Assembly: GCF_020595095.1 (NCBI RefSeq)
Contig: NZ_JAJDOP010000001.1
Span: 620,001-684,000 of the forward strand
DNA length: 64,000 nt
Origin: Microvirga rosea
Lineage (GTDB): Bacteria > Pseudomonadota > Alphaproteobacteria > Rhizobiales > Beijerinckiaceae
Direction of reading: 5' to 3'
Shown here: positions 1 to 7,474 of the stretch, one piece after another
How positions within the stretch are numbered: the stretch's first letter is position 1
Layout of the letters: each line of letters begins with the position of its first letter
Program-made: the position numbers and the translations under genes
The notes under the pieces: model-generated
Told to the model about the DNA's origin: nothing
Seen by the model: only the letters and a program-made list of their open reading frames with translations
Database searches by the model: none

Positions 1-420
1 GATGAAGCTCGCCAGCACGGTTCCAATGGCGAGGAGCGCCGTGTTCGTCACCGGGGCCCCATGGATGTTGCCCCGGATGAGAATGCCGCCCGCCACGGTG
101 AAAAGGGCGAGCAGGAGAAGGATGAAGGGGATGTATTCGAGAAGCGCCGTATGGGCCAGGGCCTGGAGCGCTGTGCCGGGACCGATCAGGAGCGCCATCG
201 GCCCGAGCACGAGCAGGCTCCACAGAGCGGCGATCTTGCCCTGGTGGTGTTCCCAGGTGTGCGCAGCCAGCAAGGGAAACAGGGCGATCGATAAAAGAAT
301 GCCCCCGAAGGGAAGCGCCCAGAGAAGGCTTAAGCTTCGTCCGTCGAGTTCCGCCGCGAAGGCGGCGTTCGGCGAAAGGATCAATCCGGTCAAGAGCGCC
401 GGGCCCAAGGCACGAAGCAT
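1..420 (-). CDS. Sodium:proton antiporter (NhaD/citrate-transporter-like), N-terminal part
   Basis: The gene runs off the left edge, so only the first 140 codons are visible. Translation from the ATG at 420 gives a hydrophobic signal-like start (MLRALGPALLTGLILS), then a short polar stretch (ELDGRSLSLLWALPFGG) and several membrane segments. The pattern ELDG...LPFGGILLSIALFPL followed by WEHHQGK is typical of the bacterial sodium:proton antiporter family related to NhaD. These are inner-membrane carriers that exchange Na+ for H+. The assignment rests on remembered family resemblance over the N-terminus only; the ion-binding core is outside the window. No good ribosome site was identified, but no other start fits the membrane pattern better. 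Confidence 0.75.
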   Translation of the reverse strand, partial: MLRALGPALLTGLILSPNAAFAAELDGRSLSLLWALPFGGILLSIALFPLLAAHTWEHHQGKIAALWSLLVLGPMALLIGPGTALQALAHTALLEYIPFILLLLALFTVAGGILIRGNIHGAPVTNTALLAIGTVLASFI

Positions 421-592
421 GCAAATCCCCCTTGTCGCCAGTTTGGCTGGCGTTTTCATGATGGCGCAAGATTTAGGGGATTGCGGGTGACCGGGCAACG
501 CCTCAGTGTTAACCGGCTATTCACCTTAAGTGAGAGACCATACAACAAGGTTTCACGAAGAGTGCCGCAGCACCTGGGGACTTGAGACGCTT

Positions 593-1384
593 ATGTGCCG
601 CTTCCTTGCCTATCGGGGAGAGCCGATCTTCCTGACCGATCTCGTCTGCGCGCCGGCGCATTCCCTGGTTCATCAGTCGCTTCATGCGGTTGAAGCCAAG
701 ACCGAGACCAATGGCGACGGGTTCGGGATCGGCTGGTATGGCGAGCGCCCCGAGCCTGGATTGTACCGGGAAGTCAGGCCTGCTTGGTCCGACGAGAATC
801 TGAGAAGCCTTTGCGATCAGGTGCGTTCTGGATTGTTCTTCGCCCATGTGCGGGCCTCCACCGGAACTTCCACCACCCGCGCCAATTGCCATCCCTTCGC
901 TCACGGGCGCTATCTCTTCATGCACAATGGTCAGATCGGCGGTTATGGGCGGATCAAGCGTCGCCTCGAGGCGCTGATCCCCGACGAGTTGTACGACAAG
1001 CGGCTCGGCACCACGGATTCGGAGGCCATCTTTTTGCTTGCCCTGGCCCATGGATTGACCGACGAGCCGGTCTCGGCCATGGCGCGAACCTTGAAGCGGG
1101 TGCGGGGCCTGATGGAGGAGGCGGGGATCACGGAGCCGTTGAAATTCACCGCGGCCGTGACCGACGGCGAAAGCCTCTGGGCCTATCGCTGGTCGTGCGA
1201 CGGCCAGCCGCCCACGCTCTATTTCCGCGAAAGCGCCGGCAATCTGCTGGTGGTGTCGGAACCCATCGACGACAAGGCCATGGGGTGGCGCGAAGTGCCC
1301 AAGGGCTGCAGCCTCGTGGCCCGGAGCGGCCGCGAGGTCGCAGTCCAATGTCTCAACGAGGCGATGGGCCGCCTGGCGGCCTGA
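593..1384 (+). CDS. Class II glutamine amidotransferase (YafJ-like)
   Basis: 263 residues from the ATG at 593. The reading frame stays open upstream to 530, but Met593 places the catalytic cysteine at position 2 (MCRFLAYRG), as required for an N-terminal-nucleophile amidotransferase. Further family marks are the DGFGIGWYG segment, HVRASTGT (glutamine-binding arginine), NCHPFAHGRYLFMHNGQI and the TDSEAIF motif. The protein resembles stand-alone YafJ-type glutaminase domains, which hydrolyse glutamine to donate ammonia. No synthase domain or obvious acceptor enzyme is next to it, so its physiological substrate is unknown. It is probably cytoplasmic and transcribed alone. Confidence 0.9.
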   Translation: MCRFLAYRGEPIFLTDLVCAPAHSLVHQSLHAVEAKTETNGDGFGIGWYGERPEPGLYREVRPAWSDENLRSLCDQVRSGLFFAHVRASTGTSTTRANCHPFAHGRYLFMHNGQIGGYGRIKRRLEALIPDELYDKRLGTTDSEAIFLLALAHGLTDEPVSAMARTLKRVRGLMEEAGITEPLKFTAAVTDGESLWAYRWSCDGQPPTLYFRESAGNLLVVSEPIDDKAMGWREVPKGCSLVARSGREVAVQCLNEAMGRLAA

Positions 1385-1403
1385 TCTCTTCGCGTGGCAT
1401 TCC

Positions 1404-1688
1404 TCACGCGGCGTCGCGGGTCAGATCCGATGCGATGAGGGGCAGAAGAGCGCCGCGAAGGGCCTCCATCTGGAGTTCGGTCTCGGAGTGAGAGCTGATG
1501 GCTTCCGATCCGGCCGACATTTTCAGGCGCGCGATCTCGGCGGTCAGGCGGGCGTTCTCCGCCATCAGCTCCGCGAGCTTGTCCTCCATCTGGCGGGCCC
1601 GGGCCAACGCCGCGTCGCGCTCGGCTTCACGTAGGCTCACACGGTCACGCCAAAGGCGGGTCGCAATAGTCTCGGATTCGTCGCTCAT
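1404..1688 (-). CDS. Small coiled-coil protein of unknown function
   Basis: 94 residues if started at the ATG at 1688 (MSDESETIATRL); a longer frame begins at 1742 but adds a cysteine-rich leader that looks non-coding. Residues 15-55 are a strongly charged heptad-like region (REAERDAALARARQMEDKL then AELMAENARLTAEIARL), indicating a coiled coil of the type seen in small dimerising regulatory or structural proteins. The C-terminus ends near SDLTRDAA. It is convergent with the glutamine amidotransferase, with 19 bases between stops. I do not recognise the family. Reality is supported by coding-like composition and the heptad pattern only. Confidence 0.6.
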   Translation of the reverse strand: MSDESETIATRLWRDRVSLREAERDAALARARQMEDKLAELMAENARLTAEIARLKMSAGSEAISSHSETELQMEALRGALLPLIASDLTRDAA

Positions 1689-1808
1689 CGGATACTCCAC
1701 GCACACATTGCAGACGGTCCAGGCCCGAAATCTCGTCCACAAACACGCTGCGGGGCGACATTGCGCATGGGATTCTTAAGGCATCGTTGCCGGCCGGGCC
1801 GCCCAGCC

Positions 1809-2519
1809 CTATCCGTCCAGTTCCGGATAGTGACGGAAGATCCCCTCCTGGTTGAAGGGAATGCGTCGCTCGCTGTTCAGATAGGCGCGAATTCGCGGCC
1901 GGACGGCGACGGCCTTATGCAAGGCTGCGACCCGTGGAAACCGACCGAGCGCGCGCTTCATTGCCTGAGGAAAGGCATAGGACAATCCCTCGACGACCTG
2001 AAAAAGGGACAGGTCCGCGTAGGTCACAGTCGCGCCCACCAGATGGGCATCGCCGGCCGGATTACGGGCGAGGACCGTCTCGAACCAGCCCAGGAATTTC
2101 GGAATCCGCTCCTTGCGAAAGTCCTCGGCACGCCGCAGCGCCTCGTTCTTCTGGTCCTCATAATACAGGCTGACGGCGATGGGATGATGCGTGTCGTGCG
2201 CCTCCGCCACGAGATCCGCGATGGTAAGCTGGATCTGCTGCGTCCAGAGGCCTCCTGTGGGATCTTTGGGAGCCAGTCCCAGACGGGCTCCGAGATAAAG
2301 CAGGATCGCCGCCGTCTGGCCGATCACGAGGTCTCCATCCTTCAGGAAGGGAGGCGCGAAAGACGGATGCGTCGTGTTTTCCATCATCCGCATCATCGCC
2401 GACATGCCACCCTCGTGGCGGGCGACGTCCACGTAATCCGCTCCAGCGTCCTCAAGCGCCAGCCGCACGAACTCGCCGCGCCCCTGAATTCCAGGCCAGT
2501 AATAGAGTTCATACGGCAT
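1809..2519 (-). CDS. Glutathione S-transferase family protein
   Basis: 236 residues, ATG at 2519 preceded by AGGAG nine bases upstream. The N-terminal thioredoxin-like domain begins MPYELYYWPGIQGRGEFVRL, with a Tyr in the position typical of sigma/alpha-type GSTs, and contains the GSH-binding DGDLVIGQTAAILLYLG segment (the usual ESxAI region replaced by GQTAAI). The rest is the all-helical C-terminal domain with a TYADLSLF stretch matching the conserved N-capping box. Expected activity is glutathione conjugation or thiol-disulfide chemistry in the cytoplasm; the substrate cannot be inferred. It lies next to a MarR regulator read in the same direction, a common pairing in stress-response loci. 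Confidence 0.9.
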   Translation of the reverse strand: MPYELYYWPGIQGRGEFVRLALEDAGADYVDVARHEGGMSAMMRMMENTTHPSFAPPFLKDGDLVIGQTAAILLYLGARLGLAPKDPTGGLWTQQIQLTIADLVAEAHDTHHPIAVSLYYEDQKNEALRRAEDFRKERIPKFLGWFETVLARNPAGDAHLVGATVTYADLSLFQVVEGLSYAFPQAMKRALGRFPRVAALHKAVAVRPRIRAYLNSERRIPFNQEGIFRHYPELDG

Positions 2520-2589
2520 CGGGCATGCTCCTGTCGAAGTCCGCTCGTCCGCATAACCTAGGGAGCCACTCGCCTCTGGCCAGATCCTC

Positions 2590-3042
2590 CTAGGACCGGT
2601 CCAGAGGCTTGAGATCTTCCTGAAGGGATTTGATGACCTCGGTCATTGTCTCGAAGAAGGCCTGACGGTCCGGGACCGAGAGGGACCGGAGCGCGATGTC
2701 GTTGACGGACTGAGCCGCTTCTGTTGCCGGGCCCTGAAGAGCCCGGGCTTTCCGCGTGAGGTGAATGCATTGTGAGCGACCGTCGACCGGGTGCGGCTTG
2801 CGCAGCACCAGACCATCGCGTTCCATGCGGTTGAGCGTATTGGCGATCGTCGCCTGCTCGACATCGAGGCGCTCGACAAGTTGCTTTTGCGTCAAGCCTT
2901 CCTCGGCCCACAGCTGCAGGAGAAGAGGAAACTGACCGGTGGTGAGGCCAAGCGGCTGAATCCGCTGTGTCAGCGCCTCGGCAAACAGGCGCGCCATGTG
3001 GTTGACCACGTATCCGGCCGATGTGTCTTTGTCGAAGGTCAT
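2590..3042 (-). CDS. MarR family transcriptional regulator
   Basis: 150 residues; the ATG at 3042 has AGGAGA six bases upstream. The protein has the MarR winged helix: a helical dimerisation N-terminus (VNHMARLFAEALTQRIQPL), a recognition region LTQKQLVERLDVEQATIANTL, then the wing RMERDGLVLRKPHPVDGRSQ. MarR proteins are dimeric repressors that release DNA on binding phenolics or on oxidation. The gene is divergent from the ABM/cytochrome b561 pair, and two inverted repeats lie in the 88-base gap, so it probably represses both itself and that pair. The effector is unknown. Confidence 0.92.
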   Translation of the reverse strand: MTFDKDTSAGYVVNHMARLFAEALTQRIQPLGLTTGQFPLLLQLWAEEGLTQKQLVERLDVEQATIANTLNRMERDGLVLRKPHPVDGRSQCIHLTRKARALQGPATEAAQSVNDIALRSLSVPDRQAFFETMTEVIKSLQEDLKPLDRS

Positions 3043-3078
3043 CGTGTCTCCTGATCAGGAGGTCGATTGTGGGGTTGC

Positions 3079-3090
3079 ATAGCACGCTAT
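3079..3090. promoter_or_regulatory. Candidate MarR operator, upstream site
   Basis: ATAGC-AC-GCTAT is an inverted repeat with five-base arms. It shares its arms with the stronger palindrome at 3099-3114, with centres 22 bases apart, about two helical turns. Both lie in the MarR/ABM divergent intergenic region. Confidence 0.6.
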
Positions 3091-3098
3091 ACAAGTAT

Positions 3099-3114
3099 AT
3101 ATAGCATGCTATAT
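3099..3114. promoter_or_regulatory. Candidate MarR operator, perfect 16-bp palindrome
   Basis: ATATAGCATGCTATAT reads the same on both strands. It ends 16 bases before the preferred ATG of the ABM protein (3131) and directly before its ribosome site, so bound repressor would block transcription of that gene. MarR dimers typically bind AT-rich 16-20 bp palindromes of this kind. Confidence 0.7.
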
Positions 3115-3130
3115 GAAAGGAGATGCTCTC

Positions 3131-3559
3131 ATGAGACCCCTCGACGCCATCGTACCGACCCTTCTGCTCGCCACCTCCCTCGCCAACGCCGCTTGGGCGC
3201 AGGATTCCATGCCTGAAGACTCCCATATCAGTTTCGCCGAGCAGCTCCGGCTTGCCCCGGAAGGATCGGTCGTTCTTCTCAACACCTTCGCCGTTCCGAC
3301 CGAACAGGCAGAGGCCTTTCGCCAGGGATGGGCAAAAGTCGCCGAAATTCTCCGTCGCCAGCCGGGATTTGTCTCGACGATGCTGCACAAGCCCATCGGT
3401 GGGTCGCGTCTTTGGGTAAATCAGGCTGTCTGGGAAAGCGCGGCCTCGCTCGCCGCCGCCCTTGCGACAGCTGAATTCAAGTCCGTGGCCGCTCAAATGA
3501 GTCACGTCGGCTTCCGGCGGATCTATCAGATCGACACGAAACTCGATCCAGTACGGTGA
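3131..3559 (+). CDS. Secreted antibiotic-biosynthesis-monooxygenase (ABM) domain protein
   Basis: 142 residues from the ATG at 3131, which has AAGGAG eight bases upstream; the in-frame ATG at 3113 lies inside the operator palindrome and lacks a ribosome site. Residues 1-22 form a signal peptide (MRPLDAIVPTLLLATSLANA then AWAQ). The mature part has the ABM dimeric alpha-beta barrel pattern: VVLLNTFAVPTEQAEAFRQGW, a PGFVSTMLHKP strand-turn and LWVNQAVWES. ABM proteins bind or oxidise small aromatics or quinones. The stop overlaps the start region of cytochrome b561, so the pair is probably one operon under the divergent MarR protein. An exported quinone-related role is inferred. Confidence 0.85.
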   Translation: MRPLDAIVPTLLLATSLANAAWAQDSMPEDSHISFAEQLRLAPEGSVVLLNTFAVPTEQAEAFRQGWAKVAEILRRQPGFVSTMLHKPIGGSRLWVNQAVWESAASLAAALATAEFKSVAAQMSHVGFRRIYQIDTKLDPVR

Positions 3560-3573
3560 CAGGGAGCCGCCTC

Positions 3574-4113
3574 ATGTCCTTGAAAAGCACCAGCGCTCGC
3601 TATGGAGCGGTCGCCCTCGGCCTTCATTGGGCTTGCGCAGCCTTGATCCTCACGATGATCCCTCTTGGGTTCATGATGCAGTCCGCGACGGAAGGCCTGC
3701 GGGTCGGACTCTATAGGACGCACATCCTTGTCGGAATGCTGATCGGATTGCTGACCATGGCCCGGCTCGTCTGGTGGATCGCGGTCGACAGACAACCGGA
3801 ACCCATCGGTGTAGCGACGATGCAGCATCGCCTCGCCCAAGGTGTCCACATTGCCTTCTATATCCTGATTGCGCTCCTCACGATCAGCGGAATCCGCATG
3901 ACGGTCGCCAGCGGCCTTGGGATCATGCTGGTCACGGGCGACACCATGCTGTTTCCGGTGCGTCTCGATATCCTGCCGCCCCGCGTCGCGCACGGCGTGA
4001 TGGTCCGAATCCTGATCGCTCTCCTTGCGGCTCACATCATGGGGGCTCTTTATCATCACTATATGCGGCGGGACGGAACCTTGGATCGTATGCTGCCTCG
4101 ACTCGACCGATAG
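3574..4113 (+). CDS. Cytochrome b561 family protein
   Basis: 179 residues from the ATG at 3574, with GGGAG eight bases upstream; an in-frame GTG at 3556 overlaps the previous stop. Four membrane helices are visible, carrying histidines in the haem-ligand positions (LHWACA in helix 1, RTHILVG in helix 2, a histidine in VAHGVMV and another in AAHIMGALYHH). Bacterial b561 proteins are diheme quinone-linked electron carriers in the inner membrane; some act as superoxide or ubiquinol oxidoreductases. Coupling to the secreted ABM protein upstream and control by MarR suggest a quinone or oxidative-stress function. Confidence 0.9.
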   Translation: MSLKSTSARYGAVALGLHWACAALILTMIPLGFMMQSATEGLRVGLYRTHILVGMLIGLLTMARLVWWIAVDRQPEPIGVATMQHRLAQGVHIAFYILIALLTISGIRMTVASGLGIMLVTGDTMLFPVRLDILPPRVAHGVMVRILIALLAAHIMGALYHHYMRRDGTLDRMLPRLDR

Positions 4114-4176
4114 ATGGCTCCCGGTTTTCTCCGTAACAGGCGGACCATAATTCCTGACAGGCGCAAAGCCATTTTA

Positions 4177-4482
4177 TCACGAGGATACGAGGTCGAACGT
4201 GCCGACCTTGGCTTCCCGCACTGTCATGCCTTCGCATTGACGGTCCAGATCGTCGTAAACGGTTGCGGCAGACTGCTTGAACTTGATGAACGCATCGCGT
4301 GTCGTCCAGCGATCAATGGTCAGATACCGGTCCGGGATCAATTCGTCCCGTACCAGCTCCGTGCCGACATAGCCGGCTGCCTCCCGGAACAGGAGGGCCC
4401 AATCGCCATCGGGCCCATAAGCCTTCTCAAAGGTTGCACGATGAGAATTCGAAACGACAAACTCCCAGATGATGACGTGCAT
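4177..4482 (-). CDS. ABM-like dimeric alpha-beta barrel protein
   Basis: 101 residues; the ATG at 4482 has AAGGAGA nine bases upstream, which excludes the arginine-rich extension to 4533. The sequence starts MHVIIWEFVVSNSHRATFEK and contains DGDWALLFREAAGYVGTEL and RYLTIDRWTTRDAF, the strand-helix-strand order of antibiotic-biosynthesis-monooxygenase-type proteins. No signal peptide. It converges with cytochrome b561. Function probably enzymatic or small-molecule binding; the substrate is unknown. It is the second ABM-fold protein within 1.5 kb, although the two are dissimilar. Confidence 0.8.
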   Translation of the reverse strand: MHVIIWEFVVSNSHRATFEKAYGPDGDWALLFREAAGYVGTELVRDELIPDRYLTIDRWTTRDAFIKFKQSAATVYDDLDRQCEGMTVREAKVGTFDLVSS

Positions 4483-4550
4483 TCCGACGCGTCTCCTTCG
4501 TCGCCGTTTTCCTGCGAAAAGACAGGGAGGCACCTTAAAGAACGAAGCAC

Positions 4551-4581
4551 AAAAAGTCAGGGCGCCCCGAAGGGCGCCCTG
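4551..4581 (-). terminator. Rho-independent terminator of the RTX protein gene
   Basis: A ten-base-pair perfect GC-rich stem (CAGGGCGCCC with GGGCGCCCTG) closes on a CGAA tetraloop at 4558-4581. On the minus strand it is followed by a T-run (4551-4557), placed about 30 bases after the stop of the RTX gene. Confidence 0.85.
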
Positions 4582-4609
4582 AGGGCATGAATATCGATCA
4601 GGTTGATCG

Positions 4610-6958
4610 TCAGATCACGAAGAAATCCTTATAGGTCATCTTCAGGCCCTGCGACAGCGTTGCAACAACATAGGCCTTGTGAGACCCGATGCCATCGTCG
4701 TCGTAATAAAGGACGCCCTTCTTGTTGTCGTAGATAAGACGATCATCCTTGTCGTGCGCCTTGGTTCCAACATGGAACATCTTGCTGGATAGCTGGGCCG
4801 GCTTATTGATCGTGCCTTTCGAGCCGACCTTGAAGTACTTGTTTTCCAGGTAAATGGAGTCGTCCTTCACACTGAAATCGACGATTTTGTCGGTATTGCG
4901 TGCCGTCTTCGGATTGGTATCGAACACGAAGATATCCCGGCCGGTGCCGCCGGTGAGGCGATCAGCACCGAGCCCGCCATGGAGCCGGTCATTCCCGCCA
5001 TATCCGTTCAGGACGTCGTTGCCGGCGCCGCCATAAATAATATTGGGGCCGTCATTGCCGTTGAGGATATTGTTGCCGGCATTGCCTGTCAGAGTGATCG
5101 CGGCACTGCCGGATCCCGTGATGTTTTCGATGCCGACCAACTTGTTGAGGTCGTAGTTGATCGTAACGACCACCGTGTCCACGTCGCCGCTTCCACTGTC
5201 GTGTACGAAGTCGCTAGCGTTGTCGACATAGTAGGTGTCGTTACCGGCGCCGCCATCCATATCGTCGGCTCCGCCGCCGCCATTCATGACATCGTCGCCG
5301 CCGCCGCCGACCAGCGTGTTGTTGTTGCCGTTGCCGACGAGATTGTTGCTCAGGCCGTTCCCGGTCAGAGTGATCGCGTCCGGGCCGGTCGCAATCATGT
5401 TTTCCACATAGGCTTCGAGGACATGGGAAACAGAGGTGTTGATCGTATCGACGCCTCCATCCGCAGCACTGCTTTCCTGAACCGCGTCGCCGGCTTGGCT
5501 GACGACGAAGGTGTCGCTGCCCGCTCCACCAATCATCACGTCATTGTCTGTGCCGCCATCGAGGTAATCGTTGCCGGCTCCGCCGTCGAGCCTGTTGGTT
5601 CCGGCAGCACCGACTAGATGATCACCGAAGGCCGAACCGTTGATGTTCTCGAAGTTCTTATAGGTATCGCTGGCCGCATCGCCCGCCGACCCGCTCTGGC
5701 CCTCGGCCTCGTTGGCGAGATTGACGGCAACGCCGGCGGATGCGCCCTTGAAGGTAAGGGTATCGATACCCTCTCCGCCATCAAGCGAGTCGCCCGTATA
5801 CTCAGATGGAGCATAAATGTCGTTGTGGCTGGTGCCGTTCACAGTCACCTTGCCCGTGCGGGCGTCAACGATAGTCGAGGAGATGATGCTTGGCGCAATG
5901 CCGTCCGTGATTGCCGGGTCATGCCATGATATGGAGAGACGCCCGTCTGCCATTTCGGAGATGACGGGAGTCGTTTGAGAGCCGTGGCTGTCGATCGTCG
6001 CACGATTATTCACCTTCATCGGATTGCCGGCTGCGCCGTCCGCGCCAATGACGCGAACGAAGACGTCGCCGTCATCCGTCCCGTCTTTGGCGATATAGGC
6101 AACTGCAAACCCACCGTCCTTTAAGGCGGTGACACTGGCGCAGTCGAAGTCGGAGTTCGGCTTCGCGCCCGCGACGGTGACGACGATGTCCTGGTTGTCC
6201 TGATCCTTGAGCGGATTGCCCGATGAATCATAAAGGTGAGCTTCAATTCCCGCAGCGCCTTTCTCGGTGATGATGGCGAACGTCCCGTTCGGCTGCCCGG
6301 TTTCAGGATCATTCAGGGCTACGACATCCGCGGAGGTCGCGCCGGTAATAGCTGTGGGCTTCACGGTGCTGGCGCCGTCATTGACGATCGCAAGCGACAC
6401 AGCGGTGCCATTCTTCCAGGTCACAACATGCTTTGTGTTGCCGAGCCAGGCTACATCCGGGTTGCCGACCGAGGATCCTTCGGCAATGTCGACAGCGGTA
6501 CCAAATTGGACGAGACGGATTGACGTCTTACCGGCAACCTTCTCGACATACGCCGTCGCCCAGGCATTCTGAGAGCCATCGGCGCTGATCTCGGCATCGT
6601 CGTAGACTGCGGTATCCGTCAGCGTGACTGCGTTGCTGTCGTCGCTGCCGTCGAATGTAAACTTTTGCGACTTTATGGTTCTCCCGGTGACCGGATTTTT
6701 CTCCGACCATTGAATCACAAAGCCGCCATCGGGATCATAAGAGTAAACATCGGAAAATTCCTGGTCGAGGGTCGACGCCTCGACGAAACGAATATCACCG
6801 TCCGCCGTCCCCTCGCCGTCATAAAGCTGGTAAGCGATCTGCTTGTTCTGACGCCAGGTCACCACATAGCCACCCGTGGCGAGCATCGTGACGCTGTCGC
6901 GTCCGACAGTGGTATCAGTGTCGATGGTATTCTCAGTGCCCCAAATTTTGAAAGTCAT
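4610..6958 (-). CDS. Large RTX-type calcium-binding exported protein
   Basis: 782 residues from the ATG at 6958 (MTFKIWGTENTID), with GGAG upstream; the frame extends to 7036 but that segment looks non-coding. Residues 1-400 are a beta-rich region of repeated units (VVTWRQNK, VVTWKNG, FVIQWSEKN, LSISWHD), resembling the beta-propeller-like modules of rhizobial exported proteins. From about residue 410 there are haemolysin-type repeats (LDGGAGNDYLDGG, MNGGGGADDMDGGAGNDTYY, YGGAGNDVLNGYGGNDRL). The C-terminal 110 residues have no repeats and resemble a type I secretion signal domain. It should be exported by an ABC/HlyD/TolC system, none of which is in the window. Function is probably adhesive or surface-layer; no catalytic domain is seen. 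Confidence 0.88.
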   Translation of the reverse strand: MTFKIWGTENTIDTDTTVGRDSVTMLATGGYVVTWRQNKQIAYQLYDGEGTADGDIRFVEASTLDQEFSDVYSYDPDGGFVIQWSEKNPVTGRTIKSQKFTFDGSDDSNAVTLTDTAVYDDAEISADGSQNAWATAYVEKVAGKTSIRLVQFGTAVDIAEGSSVGNPDVAWLGNTKHVVTWKNGTAVSLAIVNDGASTVKPTAITGATSADVVALNDPETGQPNGTFAIITEKGAAGIEAHLYDSSGNPLKDQDNQDIVVTVAGAKPNSDFDCASVTALKDGGFAVAYIAKDGTDDGDVFVRVIGADGAAGNPMKVNNRATIDSHGSQTTPVISEMADGRLSISWHDPAITDGIAPSIISSTIVDARTGKVTVNGTSHNDIYAPSEYTGDSLDGGEGIDTLTFKGASAGVAVNLANEAEGQSGSAGDAASDTYKNFENINGSAFGDHLVGAAGTNRLDGGAGNDYLDGGTDNDVMIGGAGSDTFVVSQAGDAVQESSAADGGVDTINTSVSHVLEAYVENMIATGPDAITLTGNGLSNNLVGNGNNNTLVGGGGDDVMNGGGGADDMDGGAGNDTYYVDNASDFVHDSGSGDVDTVVVTINYDLNKLVGIENITGSGSAAITLTGNAGNNILNGNDGPNIIYGGAGNDVLNGYGGNDRLHGGLGADRLTGGTGRDIFVFDTNPKTARNTDKIVDFSVKDDSIYLENKYFKVGSKGTINKPAQLSSKMFHVGTKAHDKDDRLIYDNKKGVLYYDDDGIGSHKAYVVATLSQGLKMTYKDFFVI

Positions 6959-7474
6959 CTCTAGGATCTCCGGGAGGTCGAATGAAGGGAAAAGCGAGTG
7001 ACTTGGTGCACTCGGCATGGGCGTGAAGAGCGGCAATGTCCAAGTGGCCGATATTCAAAATGATGCTAAGTATTCCTTTTGGAAACACGAAGGATTTTGC
7101 ATCGCTTCACAAGCAACAGAAGCTACGGAACCATCAGTCAAATCTGGATAGGCTATAAAGTCGGCCCTAAAGGCTCACAACTCTCTGTTCAGGGAGGTAG
7201 GGTGACTGCGGCACATTACGTAGCGGCAGATACGTGACTGCCTTTTCTCGGATTTTTCGTGCTATAGAACGAAAATAACCGCAGCGTCTGCTTTCAGCGC
7301 CTGACAAAGCGCAAGACGCCATGTGCGCCAGGACACGGTTGCGCCGATGTCTTGCGGCGAGCGGGACGGCCGAACTTGGTCCCGTGCGTCTTCGCGCTCA
7401 AGATCAGGCGGATAATATCGAACGGCGCAAGTTCACATTCCTGCCGTTGGGTCAACGATGGTGACGCGCGTCCC
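6959..7474. other. Gene-free spacer between the RTX gene and polA
   Basis: 516 bases. The first 250 are relatively AT-rich and probably hold the RTX promoter; no confident -35/-10 pair was fixed. The polA-proximal half is GC-rich and carries on the minus strand a short stretch (KTHGTKFGRP) that faintly resembles the linker of serine resolvases, which may be a decayed fragment. No intact gene is supported. Confidence 0.6.

Noticed and set aside
4979..5617. Open frame opposite the RTX repeats
   Set aside because: A repetitive Val/Ala/Asp-rich shadow of the GGxGxD repeats.
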